Assembly: GCA_963783095.1 (NCBI GenBank)
Contig: CAWAMR010000014.1
Location: 124,001-188,000, forward strand
Direction: 5' to 3'
Origin: CAWAMR01 sp963783095
Lineage (GTDB): Bacteria; Planctomycetota; Planctomycetia; Gemmatales; Gemmataceae
DNA length: 64,000 bases
This document shows, in pieces, positions 18,022 through 27,526 of this stretch. A model generated the notes under the pieces. The model was not told where the DNA came from and ran no database searches. It saw only the letters and a program-made list of their open reading frames with translations. The position numbers and the translations under genes were made by a program. How positions within the stretch are numbered: position 1 is the first letter of the stretch; every line of letters starts with the position of its first letter.

Positions 18022-19245
18022 TTGTTTTATTCCGCTACCACTGCCGATCCTCTTTCTCCCCGATCCGCTTCGGGTCGCAGACGGGTCGTGATATTGGGTT
18101 CGACAGGTTCGATCGGAACCAATACGCTCGATGTGATTCGCTATCATCCCGGTCGATTTGAGGTGATCGGATTATCGGCCCATTCCAACTGGGAGTTGCT
18201 GCTCAAGCAAGCCCTCGAATTTCGCCCAAGATGGGTCATGCTGACTGCGACGCCGACTTCGCGCGTCGATTGCAAGCTGCTCCCCGATGGTTGTGCGTTA
18301 ATCCTTGCTGGCGAGAAGACTCCGGACCTGGTCGCTGCAGAAGAGGTCGATGTTGTCGTTTCGGCGATCGTTGGTTCTGCGGGATTGGAAGGAACCTGGT
18401 CCGCTCTTGCAGCAGGCAAAACCGTTGCACTGGCAAATAAGGAAACGATGGTTGTTGCCGGACAGCTCGTCCAGAAGTTGTTGCGGCAATACGGCGGTCG
18501 AATCATCCCGGTCGATAGCGAGCATTCTGCGATCTTTCAGGCTCTCACCGATCAGCCGATCTCTTCGGTCGAGCGCGTCGTTCTCACCGGCAGTGGCGGG
18601 CCTTTTCGCGGCAAAACCCGCGAACAATTGGTCGATGTCTCGATCGAGTCGGCGCTTGCCCATCCGACTTGGCGGATGGGGCGGAAGATCACCATCGATT
18701 CTGCCACCTTGATGAACAAAGCGCTTGAAATCATCGAGGCGCGTTGGTTATTCGAGCTTCAGCCGGGCCAAATCGATGTGATCATCCATCCGGAATCGAT
18801 CATCCATTCTTTCGTAGAATTTGTGGATGGCTCGATCCTCGCCCAGCTATCCCCGCCGGATATGAGGCTGCCGATTCAATATGCTTTGCTCTATCCGGAA
18901 CGATTGCCGAGCCCAACCCGCCGCCTGAAATGGAATGAACTGCACGTGCTGAACTTTGAACAGGCCGATCGAGAGACTTTCCCGGCCCTGGAACTTGGCT
19001 TCGAAGTGGCCGGTTCCGGCGGCACTTCGGGCGCGGTCTTGAATGCGGCCAACGAAGTTGCGGTTGCGGCGTTCCTGAACGGCGATTTGCCGTTTTTGGA
19101 TATTAGTGTCGTCTGTCGAAGTGTGTTGGCCCAGCACGATTTTCTTTCTTCCCCTACGCTAAAAGAACTGATGGCCGCCGATCGTTCGGCGCGCCAGGAG
19201 GTATCTCGTTGGATCCGTCTACACCCCCTCAGCATGATGCATTGA
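18022..19245 (+). CDS. dxr: 1-deoxy-D-xylulose 5-phosphate reductoisomerase
   Basis: 407 aa; NADPH-dependent conversion of DXP to 2-C-methylerythritol 4-phosphate, the committed step of the MEP isoprenoid pathway, in the cytosol. Visible motifs: nucleotide site GSTGSIGTNTLDV near residue 25, LANKETMVVAG, PVDSEHSAIFQ with metal ligands, SGGPFRG, IDSATLMNKALEIIEARWLF, and HPESIIHSFVEF. An in-frame stop (TGA 18019) directly precedes TTG 18022, so translation starts there or at the GTG of VILGSTG about 22 codons on. The 3' end overlaps rseP by 37 bp, so the two are co-transcribed, an arrangement also seen in other bacteria. Confidence 0.96.
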   Translation: MFYSATTADPLSPRSASGRRRVVILGSTGSIGTNTLDVIRYHPGRFEVIGLSAHSNWELLLKQALEFRPRWVMLTATPTSRVDCKLLPDGCALILAGEKTPDLVAAEEVDVVVSAIVGSAGLEGTWSALAAGKTVALANKETMVVAGQLVQKLLRQYGGRIIPVDSEHSAIFQALTDQPISSVERVVLTGSGGPFRGKTREQLVDVSIESALAHPTWRMGRKITIDSATLMNKALEIIEARWLFELQPGQIDVIIHPESIIHSFVEFVDGSILAQLSPPDMRLPIQYALLYPERLPSPTRRLKWNELHVLNFEQADRETFPALELGFEVAGSGGTSGAVLNAANEVAVAAFLNGDLPFLDISVVCRSVLAQHDFLSSPTLKELMAADRSARQEVSRWIRLHPLSMMH

Positions 19246-21596
19246 ATCAAAGTAATTCTCCGGATGCTTCCGATAATTCCGCTCCCCCGGAAACCTGGTC
19301 GAAGTGGCTCGCAAGTAATGCTGCGCCGATCCTGTCTTCACTGATTGTGGGCATTTGTGTCATCGCTTTCCTGAATGTCTGGGATGTGATCAAGGTTGCG
19401 CTTGGGCTGGGGTTAGTCATTTTCATTCACGAACTCGGTCATTTTCTGGCCGCCAAGTGGTGTGATGTTCACGTGAGCACATTCAGTATCGGATTCGGCA
19501 AGCCGATTCCAGGCTGCAAGTTCATCTATGGTGAAACATTGTACAAGATCGGCTGGATTCCGCTGGGTGGATTTGTGCAGATGGTGGGCGAAGGGGACAA
19601 TGCCGACAGCGATGAAGCGGAAGAAGATCCTCGCTCGTTCAAAAATAAATCGGTGTTTCAGAGGATGATCATCATCTCCGCCGGTGTGCTGATGAACATT
19701 ATGCTGGCATCGATCTGTTTCATCATGGTTTACTTGCACGGACTCGAAGAGAAGTCGCCGATCGCCGGTTGGGTCGAGGCCGGTTCGCCGGCCTGGCAGG
19801 ACGGTATCGAGTCGGGCATGATGTTCGAGTGGGTGGACGATATCCACAACCCCGTCTTCGACGATATCCGTCTGCGCGTCATGAGTTCGTCCAAGGGGGA
19901 AACGGTTCGCTTTGTCACTCGAGCGCTGCCGGGAAAGCCTGCACAGGAATTCAATGTCGAACCGGTACGCTATCCGGATGCACTTTGGCCCACAGTGGGT
20001 GCTGCACCATCTTTTCAGTTAACGCTCGAGAAAAGTCGAAAAACCGAGGTGAAGCCCTATATGCCGGAATCGAAAGCGGCCTTGGCAACTCCGGCCTTCC
20101 AACAAGGTGATCGGATCATTGCCTGCAGCAATAACCCCGATGATGCCTCAACGGTCGTACCGATTCCACCCGATCAGCGTGCCGGTGCCGATGGGAAACT
20201 CGACTACTTTGAATTCATGGCTCGCCAGCAGATCATGCGCGGCAAACCGATGACGGTTCGAGTCGAGCGTTCGCAATCCAAGGAATTGGTTGACATTATC
20301 GTGCCGCCTTCGTCAATGAACGTGACCGGCATGAGGATGCGAATGGGTCGAGTGGCTGCGGTGCGAAAGGGCTTTCCTGCCGCCACGGCAACGGTGGTTG
20401 ACAGTTCGGAAGTCGGGGTGCAGCCTCGCAGGGGCGACGATAGCGAAACGGGAGATAAACTGATCGAGGTTGAAGTAACAGATATAGATAGCAAGGGCCA
20501 GTCCTTTTCGCGAAGGTGGAGCAATGAACCAAGCGCGGAAGCACCGGCGGGAGCCGTCGCCGTTGGCGGGGGGCTTGTCCAAGCATACCTAAAGGTTTTC
20601 TCTGCACCGCCTCTCGATCCGATTCGACTTCCGTTTGAGATGGAGCAGTGGGCCGAGCGTCAGAAGAACTACTCGCAAGGCAAGCCCAACTGGAAAGTCA
20701 AACTGACCGTGCTTCGGCCCACGGATCGCAAGGAAGAGCGCACCAAGGAAAAACAAGTCCAACTGATCGCCGAATGGCGCTACGAGGCCCGCTTCCTTCG
20801 AGAAATCACGGCCTCGGCTAACTCTCCATTATCGATCCCTTGTCTTGGTCTGGCCTATTTCGTTGATGCGGTCGTCGACGATGTCGAACCTGGCTCCGCT
20901 GCGGCAGAAGCCGGCCTGGAGAAGGGTGATGTAATCAAAGAAGTGAAAAGCAAATATACCGATCCGGACAAGAAGAAAGATGAGGAAGGGAAATGGCAGG
21001 CCATCAAAGTTCATCAATGGGCGTACGTGTTTAGTCACTTACAGGACTGGGATCCGAAACTTCTCGAACTGAGCCTGAAAGTGGAACGAGCACTGGTGGG
21101 ACAAATGGAGTTCAAGTTCCGCGCCAAAGAAGATCCGACCTGGCCTGCGGTGGAGCGTGGTCTAAGGTTCCAGTTCGATACCAGGCTGCACAAGGCGGAC
21201 ACGATACTCGAAGCCCTGGAAATGGGTGGCCATCGCACGATTCGCACGATCAGGACCATTTATCTGAATCTTTATTCGATGATTTTTGGACGTGTCTCGG
21301 CCTTTACGATGAGCGGGCCGTTGACGATCGCGGATGTGTCCTACAAGATTGCCGGTGAAAATCTCTGGCAGTTCATCTTGTTCATCGGCATGATCAATGT
21401 GAACCTGGCGGTAGTCAATTTCCTTCCCATTCCAGTGCTCGACGGCGGACACATGGTGTTCTTGCTCTACGAGAAGATACGGGGCAAACCCGCCCCGGAA
21501 TCGATCTTTGTTGGAGCGATGTGGGTGGGACTGGCGATGATTTTGTCCTTGATGGTATTTGTGATCTTCCTGGATGTGCGACGATTATTCTTTTGA
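19209..21596 (+). CDS. rseP: Site-2 intramembrane zinc metalloprotease, RseP type, with PDZ domains
   Basis: 795 aa, far longer than the ~450 aa of E. coli RseP. Family role: cleaves membrane-bound anti-sigma factors and remnant signal peptides. Zinc motif HELGH at residues 74-78; second active-site motif FLPIPVLDGGHM near the C-terminus; TM segments at about 42-72, 155-180, 720-745 and 770-790. The extra length is a large periplasmic insert with PDZ-like modules (SAAAEAGLEKGDVIKEV near 565) and charged linkers. The TTG start is supported by AGGAGG 8 nt upstream at 19196-19201. Shares an operon with dxr. The insert could provide substrate recognition specific to planctomycetes (inference). 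Confidence 0.95.
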   Translation: MDPSTPPQHDALNQSNSPDASDNSAPPETWSKWLASNAAPILSSLIVGICVIAFLNVWDVIKVALGLGLVIFIHELGHFLAAKWCDVHVSTFSIGFGKPIPGCKFIYGETLYKIGWIPLGGFVQMVGEGDNADSDEAEEDPRSFKNKSVFQRMIIISAGVLMNIMLASICFIMVYLHGLEEKSPIAGWVEAGSPAWQDGIESGMMFEWVDDIHNPVFDDIRLRVMSSSKGETVRFVTRALPGKPAQEFNVEPVRYPDALWPTVGAAPSFQLTLEKSRKTEVKPYMPESKAALATPAFQQGDRIIACSNNPDDASTVVPIPPDQRAGADGKLDYFEFMARQQIMRGKPMTVRVERSQSKELVDIIVPPSSMNVTGMRMRMGRVAAVRKGFPAATATVVDSSEVGVQPRRGDDSETGDKLIEVEVTDIDSKGQSFSRRWSNEPSAEAPAGAVAVGGGLVQAYLKVFSAPPLDPIRLPFEMEQWAERQKNYSQGKPNWKVKLTVLRPTDRKEERTKEKQVQLIAEWRYEARFLREITASANSPLSIPCLGLAYFVDAVVDDVEPGSAAAEAGLEKGDVIKEVKSKYTDPDKKKDEEGKWQAIKVHQWAYVFSHLQDWDPKLLELSLKVERALVGQMEFKFRAKEDPTWPAVERGLRFQFDTRLHKADTILEALEMGGHRTIRTIRTIYLNLYSMIFGRVSAFTMSGPLTIADVSYKIAGENLWQFILFIGMINVNLAVVNFLPIPVLDGGHMVFLLYEKIRGKPAPESIFVGAMWVGLAMILSLMVFVIFLDVRRLFF

Positions 21597-21692
21597 TTTA
21601 TTCTGCGCGGGGGAGAATGAGGCTTGGCTATGGCAAACGTCGGCCTCGACTTCAGATCGGATTTCGTTTTCCCGCAATCAGCGGGTTAGAAC

Positions 21693-22160
21693 ATGACTCA
21701 TTCCATGCGCCTGGGTGTTTCGTCGCTCGCCGAGACCGAGGCGTTTGGTCATCGTCTCGGCGAACTGCTTTTCCCCGGCTCAGTCGTGGCATTGATCGGG
21801 CAACTTGGAGCAGGTAAAACTCACCTCGTTCGAGCCATCGCTGAAGGGCTTCACGTTCGCAATCCCAGCGCTGTCAATTCCCCTACTTTTGTGTTGATTC
21901 AGGAATATCCTGCTCGGCTGCCGATCTTCCATTTCGATGCGTATCGTCTGGGAAGTTCGCAGGCGTTTCTCGAACTCGGTGTGCAGGAGTATTATGAAGC
22001 AAATGGTGTCTGCCTGATCGAATGGGCCGATCGCGTCGAAGATGCTTTGCCGGATGAATACCTGCGAATCGAGATTGAAGTGTGTGGAGAAACAATGCGT
22101 CATCTGACGATCACTGCACAAGGCCCGGCATACGAACCGCTCCTTGCGAGATTGAAATAG
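21693..22160 (+). CDS. tsaE: tRNA N6-threonylcarbamoyladenosine biosynthesis ATPase TsaE
   Basis: 155 aa, the usual length. Partner of TsaB/TsaD in making t6A37 in ANN-decoding tRNAs. Walker A GQLGAGKTH at about 36-44; SPTFVLIQEYP; HFDAYRLG; LIEWADRVEDALP near residue 105. Lies 96 bp after rseP on the same strand. ATG 21693 and ATG 21705 are both possible starts; neither has a strong ribosome site. Frame intact. Confidence 0.94.
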   Translation: MTHSMRLGVSSLAETEAFGHRLGELLFPGSVVALIGQLGAGKTHLVRAIAEGLHVRNPSAVNSPTFVLIQEYPARLPIFHFDAYRLGSSQAFLELGVQEYYEANGVCLIEWADRVEDALPDEYLRIEIEVCGETMRHLTITAQGPAYEPLLARLK

Positions 22161-22164
22161 GTCT

Positions 22165-23148
22165 CTACGCCGTCAACGGCAACAGTTCCTTCAATGCCTC
22201 TCGATGCGGCTGAATTCGCTCGCGTTCCATTCGCTTAATCATGTTGACAACCGCTCGATTCAACGGACAAGGCCGGTCCCCCGCCAATTGAACGAGACGT
22301 TGATTGTAATAGTCGATCTCGGTTCGTCCTTTGGGTAGATCGGGTGCCATCGAGCAATACGTTCCGCGTAAGGAAGGTTCAAAAGCCCAGGCCAGTGCGC
22401 GTGCCAGCCAGCGCCGACGAAGGATCGCTGCCACTGTCGAGGGATGGAATGGTCCAATCTTTCCCAGTTCAATACCGCTGCCAGATAGAATCCCATAATT
22501 CTCTTGAATCAGCCTGAAAAAAAGTTTGCGGGCGTCCGGCAACGACAGGAGTTGGCCGTTGTCGAGACCTGCCGCCGCCGCCAGTGGCGATACTGCGGCG
22601 TTGTAAAGTAACTTGGTATATTTGTAAGGCTGGATCGCCGGAACTTCCTTGACTGCGAACAAACCGCCGCGTCGAAACGCATCGACCAGCTTTGATGCGA
22701 TCGGATGCGGCTTGCTCTCTCTGGCGCCGGGCCAAAGTGCAGACAACCCTTGCGACGTGATTCGAGTATGCGGGCGTTCGCGGTCGCATTCCGATACGAA
22801 AGACGCGATTCCCTCCAATGCATGATCCCACCCTTCGAGTTGGGGATCGAAACCGTTCTGAATCGGAATCAAAGTTACCGAAGGAGACAGCTGTTGCAAG
22901 ACGGTTGCGTTGTCGTAACACTTGGTGCAGAGCAGCACTACGCTATTCCCGGCCGGCGACCACGAATCGAACGAGGCAAATTCAACAGTCAAGGGCGCTC
23001 GACCATCAACCACAACCCCGTGACTCCGGCCCCACTCCAACTTGCCGGGATGTGTGTCCACGAGAACAACCGACACACCGGCGTTACGAAGGGCATAGGC
23101 CATCGCACAGCCAATTCCACCGGCACCGACGATATGAACGACATCCAT
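22165..23148 (-). CDS. panE: 2-dehydropantoate 2-reductase (ketopantoate reductase)
   Basis: 327 aa. NADPH-dependent reduction of ketopantoate to pantoate in pantothenate/CoA synthesis. N-terminal Rossmann motif VGAGGIGCAMAYAL at residues 6-19; IPIQNGFD; PYKYTKLLYNAAVSPLAAAAG with the catalytic Lys region; conserved Asn in LYNA. The C-terminal helical domain includes EIDYYNQRLVQLA. Some family members act on other 2-keto acids, so the substrate is inferred. Convergent with tsaE (4-bp gap). Upstream lies the GTTCAG inverted repeat. Confidence 0.88.
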   Translation of the reverse strand: MDVVHIVGAGGIGCAMAYALRNAGVSVVLVDTHPGKLEWGRSHGVVVDGRAPLTVEFASFDSWSPAGNSVVLLCTKCYDNATVLQQLSPSVTLIPIQNGFDPQLEGWDHALEGIASFVSECDRERPHTRITSQGLSALWPGARESKPHPIASKLVDAFRRGGLFAVKEVPAIQPYKYTKLLYNAAVSPLAAAAGLDNGQLLSLPDARKLFFRLIQENYGILSGSGIELGKIGPFHPSTVAAILRRRWLARALAWAFEPSLRGTYCSMAPDLPKGRTEIDYYNQRLVQLAGDRPCPLNRAVVNMIKRMERERIQPHREALKELLPLTA

Positions 23149-23156
23149 CTGATTCT

Positions 23157-23237
23157 CAGTGTTCAGTTTTCAGTGTTCAGTTTTCAGTCAAAACCCGATC
23201 TGCATTGCTGAACGCTGAAAACTGAACACTGAAAACT
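23157..23237. repeat. GTTCAG/CTGAAC inverted repeat, copy 1
   Basis: Left arm 23157-23188 is built of CAGTGTTCAGTTTT units; right arm 23206-23237 is its imperfect complement. Fills almost the whole gap between panE and the upstream pseudokinase gene. The same family recurs at 55048-55154. Confidence 0.8.
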
Positions 23238-23239
23238 AT

Positions 23240-24380
23240 CTATTTCTCATCATTCAAAATCACCACCGGATCAATCCATACGGCATCGAGTCCTGTCAGG
23301 CTTCCCGTGCCGCGCATGTCGCAGTTGGACTACCCCCGCGCCTTTCAGGTCGATGTCGAACTCCTCAAAGGTCCGCGATTTGTTTACGTTTTTCGAGGTC
23401 CACACGACTTTCTCATCGACCGCTACCTCAAAATACACGTTGCCCTTCGGTGGAGTGAGTTCCGCGGTGTCGTTCAATCCGACCTTGCCCATCAAACGCG
23501 CGTATTTTCGATTCAGCGGGAACTTGATCGAGCTTACGACTTTGAGACCGGGATGCATGCAGATTCCTTTTTTGGAAGGCTTGTCGTCGAGGCTCAAGTC
23601 GACCGGTGACTTGGGGTCACCCAGTTTGCCGACCGTAATCCCCCACAACGTGCCTTTCGGATCGACGTATCGACTCTTGGCGTCAAATGCCTGCAACTCC
23701 GCAAGATACGTCTGTCGTAGAGGCAGAGGTTTCGAATCGTCCCAGATAAAGTACGGGTTGATCCAGATCGCTCGACAATCATCACCCCCTCCACCCGCCA
23801 TTTTGGTCTGCAGCGTGACGATGTTATATTTTGCGACGGGCACGGCCACCTTCTGGGTGTTGTTCTTGCCGATTTCGTCGGAGATGAAGATTAGTTTCCC
23901 ATCTCCATAGACTTCAAAGGTTGCGGCCCGCGCAATAAAGGCACTGTCGTCCATCCCAACTTCGGCAATGAAGGCCTTCGCTGACTTGTTCACCTGGAAC
24001 GACATCTTTGCCGGTCCCGATTTGCCCGGATGCATGCTAATGCCATCCTTGGCATCTTTACCGCCCACTTTGATCGGAGCCATCGACTTCATGCCGTCGC
24101 CGATGCCGATACGGCCCTGCCGGGTGATCGGCCAGGCACCATCCTCGATCTCATGAGCTTTCAGGAAGGTCAGGAAGATCTTCTTTCCCGTCGCCGTCGC
24201 CGGATCGACCTTGACCACCGGATCCTCTTTTTTGCCGGGATCCACCACCACAGGCGTCGGCCTCTCCGGGCTCTTCGGCGGTAGGGTCACCAGCTTTGGA
24301 TCATCCGACTCCGGACGCAGGCTGCCCTGCTTGAGTATGTAGGGATCGAGCCATACCGCGTGGCGCCGTGATGGGTGCCG
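23240..24380 (-). CDS. Segment 4: NPCBM domains 2 and 3
   Basis: Starts as AVWLDPYILKQG. Domain 2: DGISMHPGKSGPAKMSFQV, TFEVYGDGKLIFISD and AIWINPYFIW. Domain 3: KKGICMHPGLKVVSSIKF and YFEVAVDEKVVWTS, with the final strand after a frame switch near 23320. Each repeat ends with a W-[LI]-[DN]-P strand. Confidence 0.85.
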
Positions 24381-27300
24381 CGCATCAGGTGCGCAATTCG
24401 AGCATCTCGACCCCTGCCACATTGACGTCGATGTCCAGGAGTTGGCGCGTTGCCCTGAGACCTTGCGCCCAGATCCGCTTCCCATCACCCATCACCTCGA
24501 AGAAAACATCGTTGAGGGGATTGCCGGTATCGGCGATGGCGACTTGCGCCTTGAATCGTTGCCCCACGTTGGCGAGGCGGAATTTCGCGAATGCGTAATT
24601 CTCGATGGCGGGGCCGGAATTGTCCGGCGGGTGCATGCTGATGCCCTTGGGATAGGGCTTGTCCTTCACTTTGAAGGTAAGATTCGCCGGGTCTGGGCCC
24701 TGGGGCGGCGGCAGGTTGCCGAGCTTACCATTTTTCGTCACCGGCCAGGGGCCGGATCGACTTTCCGATTCGACCATCTCCGAGAGATAAACCTTCGACC
24801 ACGCAATCTTCGAGAGATCATCCCCATTCAACCCCGGAGTTGGCGGACCTTTTTTAGGCCCAACTTCCGGCAAATTCGGCTTGACGGTTTTCCCAGGATC
24901 CTTGGGTGGTGGATCGAAATCGTTTCGGCCCTGCTTCTTGAATGGGTCATCGGGAATGCCAACCGCGGGATCGCGCTTCTCTTTTTCAGCGATCTCGACA
25001 GGCTCCTTCGAAGTGGTGCTCGAACTCTTCTTGAAGACGAACAAATACATCGCACCGCCCCCGGCGATCACAAGCGCCAGTATTGCACCGATGATAAGCC
25101 CCATTTTCGACGATGGTTCGCTTATTTCTTCAGAGTCCTCGTCTTCGTCCTGGACGCGCTGCAACTGACTGGTTTTTGCGGCGTCGAGCGCACGCCGGGG
25201 ATGGGGCATGTCTTCTTCATCGTCGTCATCGCGACGGGATGCGCGATTGTCGCGCGGAGGTTCATCCTGGCGTTCCGGCCGAAGAGACGCGACAACACGA
25301 GCAGGCTTCTCCTTGGGTTTCTTGCTGCCGGCCAATGCTGCCGATTCCTCCGCGGATTTCGCCTCCTCCCAGCGCCGGCAAAGAGACAGGCAATCGGTCG
25401 GCCGGCGACTGGGGATCTTCTTCCAGGCAATCGAGCAGAAGGTCCGACAGTTCCTTCGATAAGGTGTCGAGTTCTTCATCGCCGGGATCGGGGTTCTGGA
25501 ATAATGCGTAGCAACAGACCCTTCCCAGCGCATGGATATCCGATGCAGGCGTCAGTTCGCCGCTCCGGGTTTCTCCGCGCTGTTCCGGCGGAGCAAACTC
25601 GATGGGGTCGGTCAGTCTTCGCTCGCTGCCGGCCTGGGGTTTTGCCCATTTCTTCGGCGCAAAGGCGACATCGATGAGCTGAACTTCCCAACTCATTGAG
25701 CCTGTCTTGTCGTCCTTGATTTGCCGCAGACAAACCGTCTGGGGCGACAGGTTGCGATGTAGAAGATTTTGTCGATGCAGCCCGTGCAGCGTTTGCGAAA
25801 GTTGAAGACCGATGACGGCCACATCGCGGGGCGTGAGCCGGCCATGTTCTCGAATATGGGCGTCGAGCGATTTGCCTGCGCAAACCTCCTGGACAACATA
25901 AGGCCCAATTCGTCGCGTTGGATCGACATAAGAGCAGTCGAGAACTTTCACGATGCCGGGCAGATCTTTGCCGGAAAGCGACTTGATGTCCTCAATAAGC
26001 CGTTCGGGCTCGTCGGCATCGACGAGGGTTTTGATAATCACTTGGGTTTTGGGAGATCGCGATTCGCAGGAAAAAATCACTCCCGCCGAACTGATACCCA
26101 GGATCTTGAGCAACTGGTATTTGCCCAACGGAAACGGAATGAAGAGGCGAGGGGCATACTTGATCGCGGCCTGAAGGTGAGCCAGCGCTGCCGGCCAATC
26201 GTTGCGCATCAGGCGCAATGATAAGCATTGAAAAGGGTTTCGCCCTTGCTGAAGGGATCGGCAAGCTGCTGGACGTTGGCGGCAAAATCTGCGGCGGCAC
26301 CGGCAAAATCGCCGGTCAGGAAGCGGAACCGTCCGATCATGTTGCGCAGGGCAACGCGATCGTCGCGATCATACTTCGGGATCGCCATATAGCAGGTAAT
26401 CAGTTCCTGCAGCAATTGGCCGTCGGTCTGGTTGTTGAACCGTTTGCTATCGCGCCGGCGGATCGCGCCGGCGGCCAGTCCAATGCTTTCTGCCATTGAG
26501 ACAATGTCGTTGTAAAGATCGGCGTGCGGCTTGCCGATGCGGTGCCGTTCGACTTGCAAGTCGAGCGCAGGAACAGCGTGCCGGCCGAGCCTTGCTGATG
26601 CGACACGAGCATCCCTTCCACGCGCTCGAATTCCTTCCGGAGAAATGGATCGATCGCGCTGAGGTGCTGATCGAGCGGCAAGGGTTCTTTTTCGAGTGGC
26701 GTATCTGCGAACACAAGTCTTCAAGTTCGCCTCGGCGGCAACGGCCCGGCGGAAGTAATACTCCGCGATCAGGCAAACCAGCGGTGCTTCGATCTCGCGC
26801 GGATGGTAGCGCAGGGCGAAGCCCATTTCCCGATAGCCCCGCTGTTCGAACTCTTTGGCGAGGGCAGCGACATTCAGCCAGCGCAGCTCGTTGGTTGACA
26901 CTTCTTGACCGAAGTGACCCGTTTGCACGGTTTGCTGCGCCAGTTCCCGGATCGAGACATCCTTCAATGTCAATAGGCCGGCAGCGCCGCGGAGCTGATT
27001 TCGCGGATACAGGTTCTCGTATCGAAATCGTGCTCGGCCAGAATGCCGCAGAACCTGGCGATCGCCTTGGCTGCCAAGCGGAATCTCTTGTGATCGTCTG
27101 GATCCAATAGTGGGATGCAACGCTCCAAAAAGGAGTCTTGCGCATAAACCAATTCCACCATTTGCCAGGTGAATTTTGCCACCGATTGCAGTGCGTCCAG
27201 GAGAGAAGACTCGACTTGCGCGAGCCGTTTTGTGAGGTCTTCCAGTGCGCAATCGGCAAGGTTCGTTGCATCGCCATTCCCAATCGGAATTGCGGAAGTA

Positions 27301-27398
27301 TCGAGCAACGGATTCATGGCCAATCCGGCGAGAGCAGATGCAATCGGCATGCTTGTCACGGTGTTAGGATTTGGGGATGAATTGCCATTTCTCACCAT
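23240..27398 (-). CDS. Pseudokinase-TM-triple NPCBM receptor-like protein, whole gene (several frameshifts)
   Basis: About 1,385 codons. Order: unknown N-terminal region, kinase-like domain, acidic juxtamembrane linker, one TM helix, three NPCBM-type domains outside. The C-terminus reads GLDAVWIDPVVILNDEK with TAG at 23240-23242. The start is uncertain: the frame is open to TTG 27425 and ATG 27398 is the first ATG. At least five frame switches (near 27000, 26715, 26560, 26215, 25390, 24385, 23320). NPCBM domains (novel putative carbohydrate-binding module) suggest an outward-facing glycan sensor coupled to a catalytically dead kinase inside; this is inference from architecture. Confidence 0.78.
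24385..25533 (-). CDS. Segment 3: acidic linker, TM helix, NPCBM domain 1
   Basis: Correct reading from about 25395 (SRRPTDCLSLCRRWEEAKS). An Asp/Glu-rich linker (DDDDEEDMPHP) leads to the TM helix MGLIIGAILALVIAGGGAMY. NPCBM 1 shows GISMHPPDNSGPAIENYAF and FFEVMGDGKRIWAQ. The frame is lost just after VEMLELRT. Confidence 0.83.
   Translation of the reverse strand: MRWEGSVATHYSRTPIPAMKNSTPYRRNCRTFCSIAWKKIPSRRPTDCLSLCRRWEEAKSAEESAALAGSKKPKEKPARVVASLRPERQDEPPRDNRASRRDDDDEEDMPHPRRALDAAKTSQLQRVQDEDEDSEEISEPSSKMGLIIGAILALVIAGGGAMYLFVFKKSSSTTSKEPVEIAEKEKRDPAVGIPDDPFKKQGRNDFDPPPKDPGKTVKPNLPEVGPKKGPPTPGLNGDDLSKIAWSKVYLSEMVESESRSGPWPVTKNGKLGNLPPPQGPDPANLTFKVKDKPYPKGISMHPPDNSGPAIENYAFAKFRLANVGQRFKAQVAIADTGNPLNDVFFEVMGDGKRIWAQGLRATRQLLDIDVNVAGVEMLELRT
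25262..26218 (-). CDS. Segment 2: kinase-like domain lacking catalytic residues
   Basis: LGKYQLLKILGISSAGVIFS replaces a normal glycine loop. VIIKTL keeps the lysine. The catalytic loop is HRNLSPQTVCL (Asp to Asn, Lys to Ser) and DFG is DVA. APPEQRGE and SDIHALGRVCCYALF match the APE and helix F regions. All in one frame, so these losses are genuine. Confidence 0.85.
   Translation of the reverse strand: MRLMRNDWPAALAHLQAAIKYAPRLFIPFPLGKYQLLKILGISSAGVIFSCESRSPKTQVIIKTLVDADEPERLIEDIKSLSGKDLPGIVKVLDCSYVDPTRRIGPYVVQEVCAGKSLDAHIREHGRLTPRDVAVIGLQLSQTLHGLHRQNLLHRNLSPQTVCLRQIKDDKTGSMSWEVQLIDVAFAPKKWAKPQAGSERRLTDPIEFAPPEQRGETRSGELTPASDIHALGRVCCYALFQNPDPGDEELDTLSKELSDLLLDCLEEDPQSPADRLPVSLPALGGGEIRGGIGSIGRQQETQGEACSCCRVSSAGTPG
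26209..27398 (-). CDS. Segment 1: N-terminal region of the NPCBM pseudokinase gene
   Basis: Read through at least three frames. Helical text such as LEDLTKRLAQVESSLLDALQ, RGYREMGFALRYHPREIEAP and RVALRNMIGRFRFLTGDFAG suggests an alpha-helical, TPR-like region before the kinase domain. No known family recognised. The longest piece with correct text at the start is 26970-27398. Confidence 0.6.
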
Positions 27399-27465
27399 GA
27401 TCGTTGTTGAAGCGGTCTGAGTCAAGGTTAGGTGATTTAATTCGTGGATAGTTCCTTCAATGAAG

Positions 27466-27491
27466 AAGCCCTCGTCTTGCGACGAGGGCTT
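27466..27491 (-). terminator. Rho-independent-type terminator of the YTV gene
   Basis: An 11-bp perfect stem (GACGAGGGCTT pairing with AAGCCCTCGTC) closes a four-base loop that is GCAA, a GNRA tetraloop, on the minus strand. It starts 35 nt after the YTV stop codon. The tail is CTTCTTCATT on the minus strand, only moderately T-rich. Confidence 0.75.
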
Positions 27492-27526
27492 ACCGATTCA
27501 AGACGAGAGAACAGTTTACACTTCAA

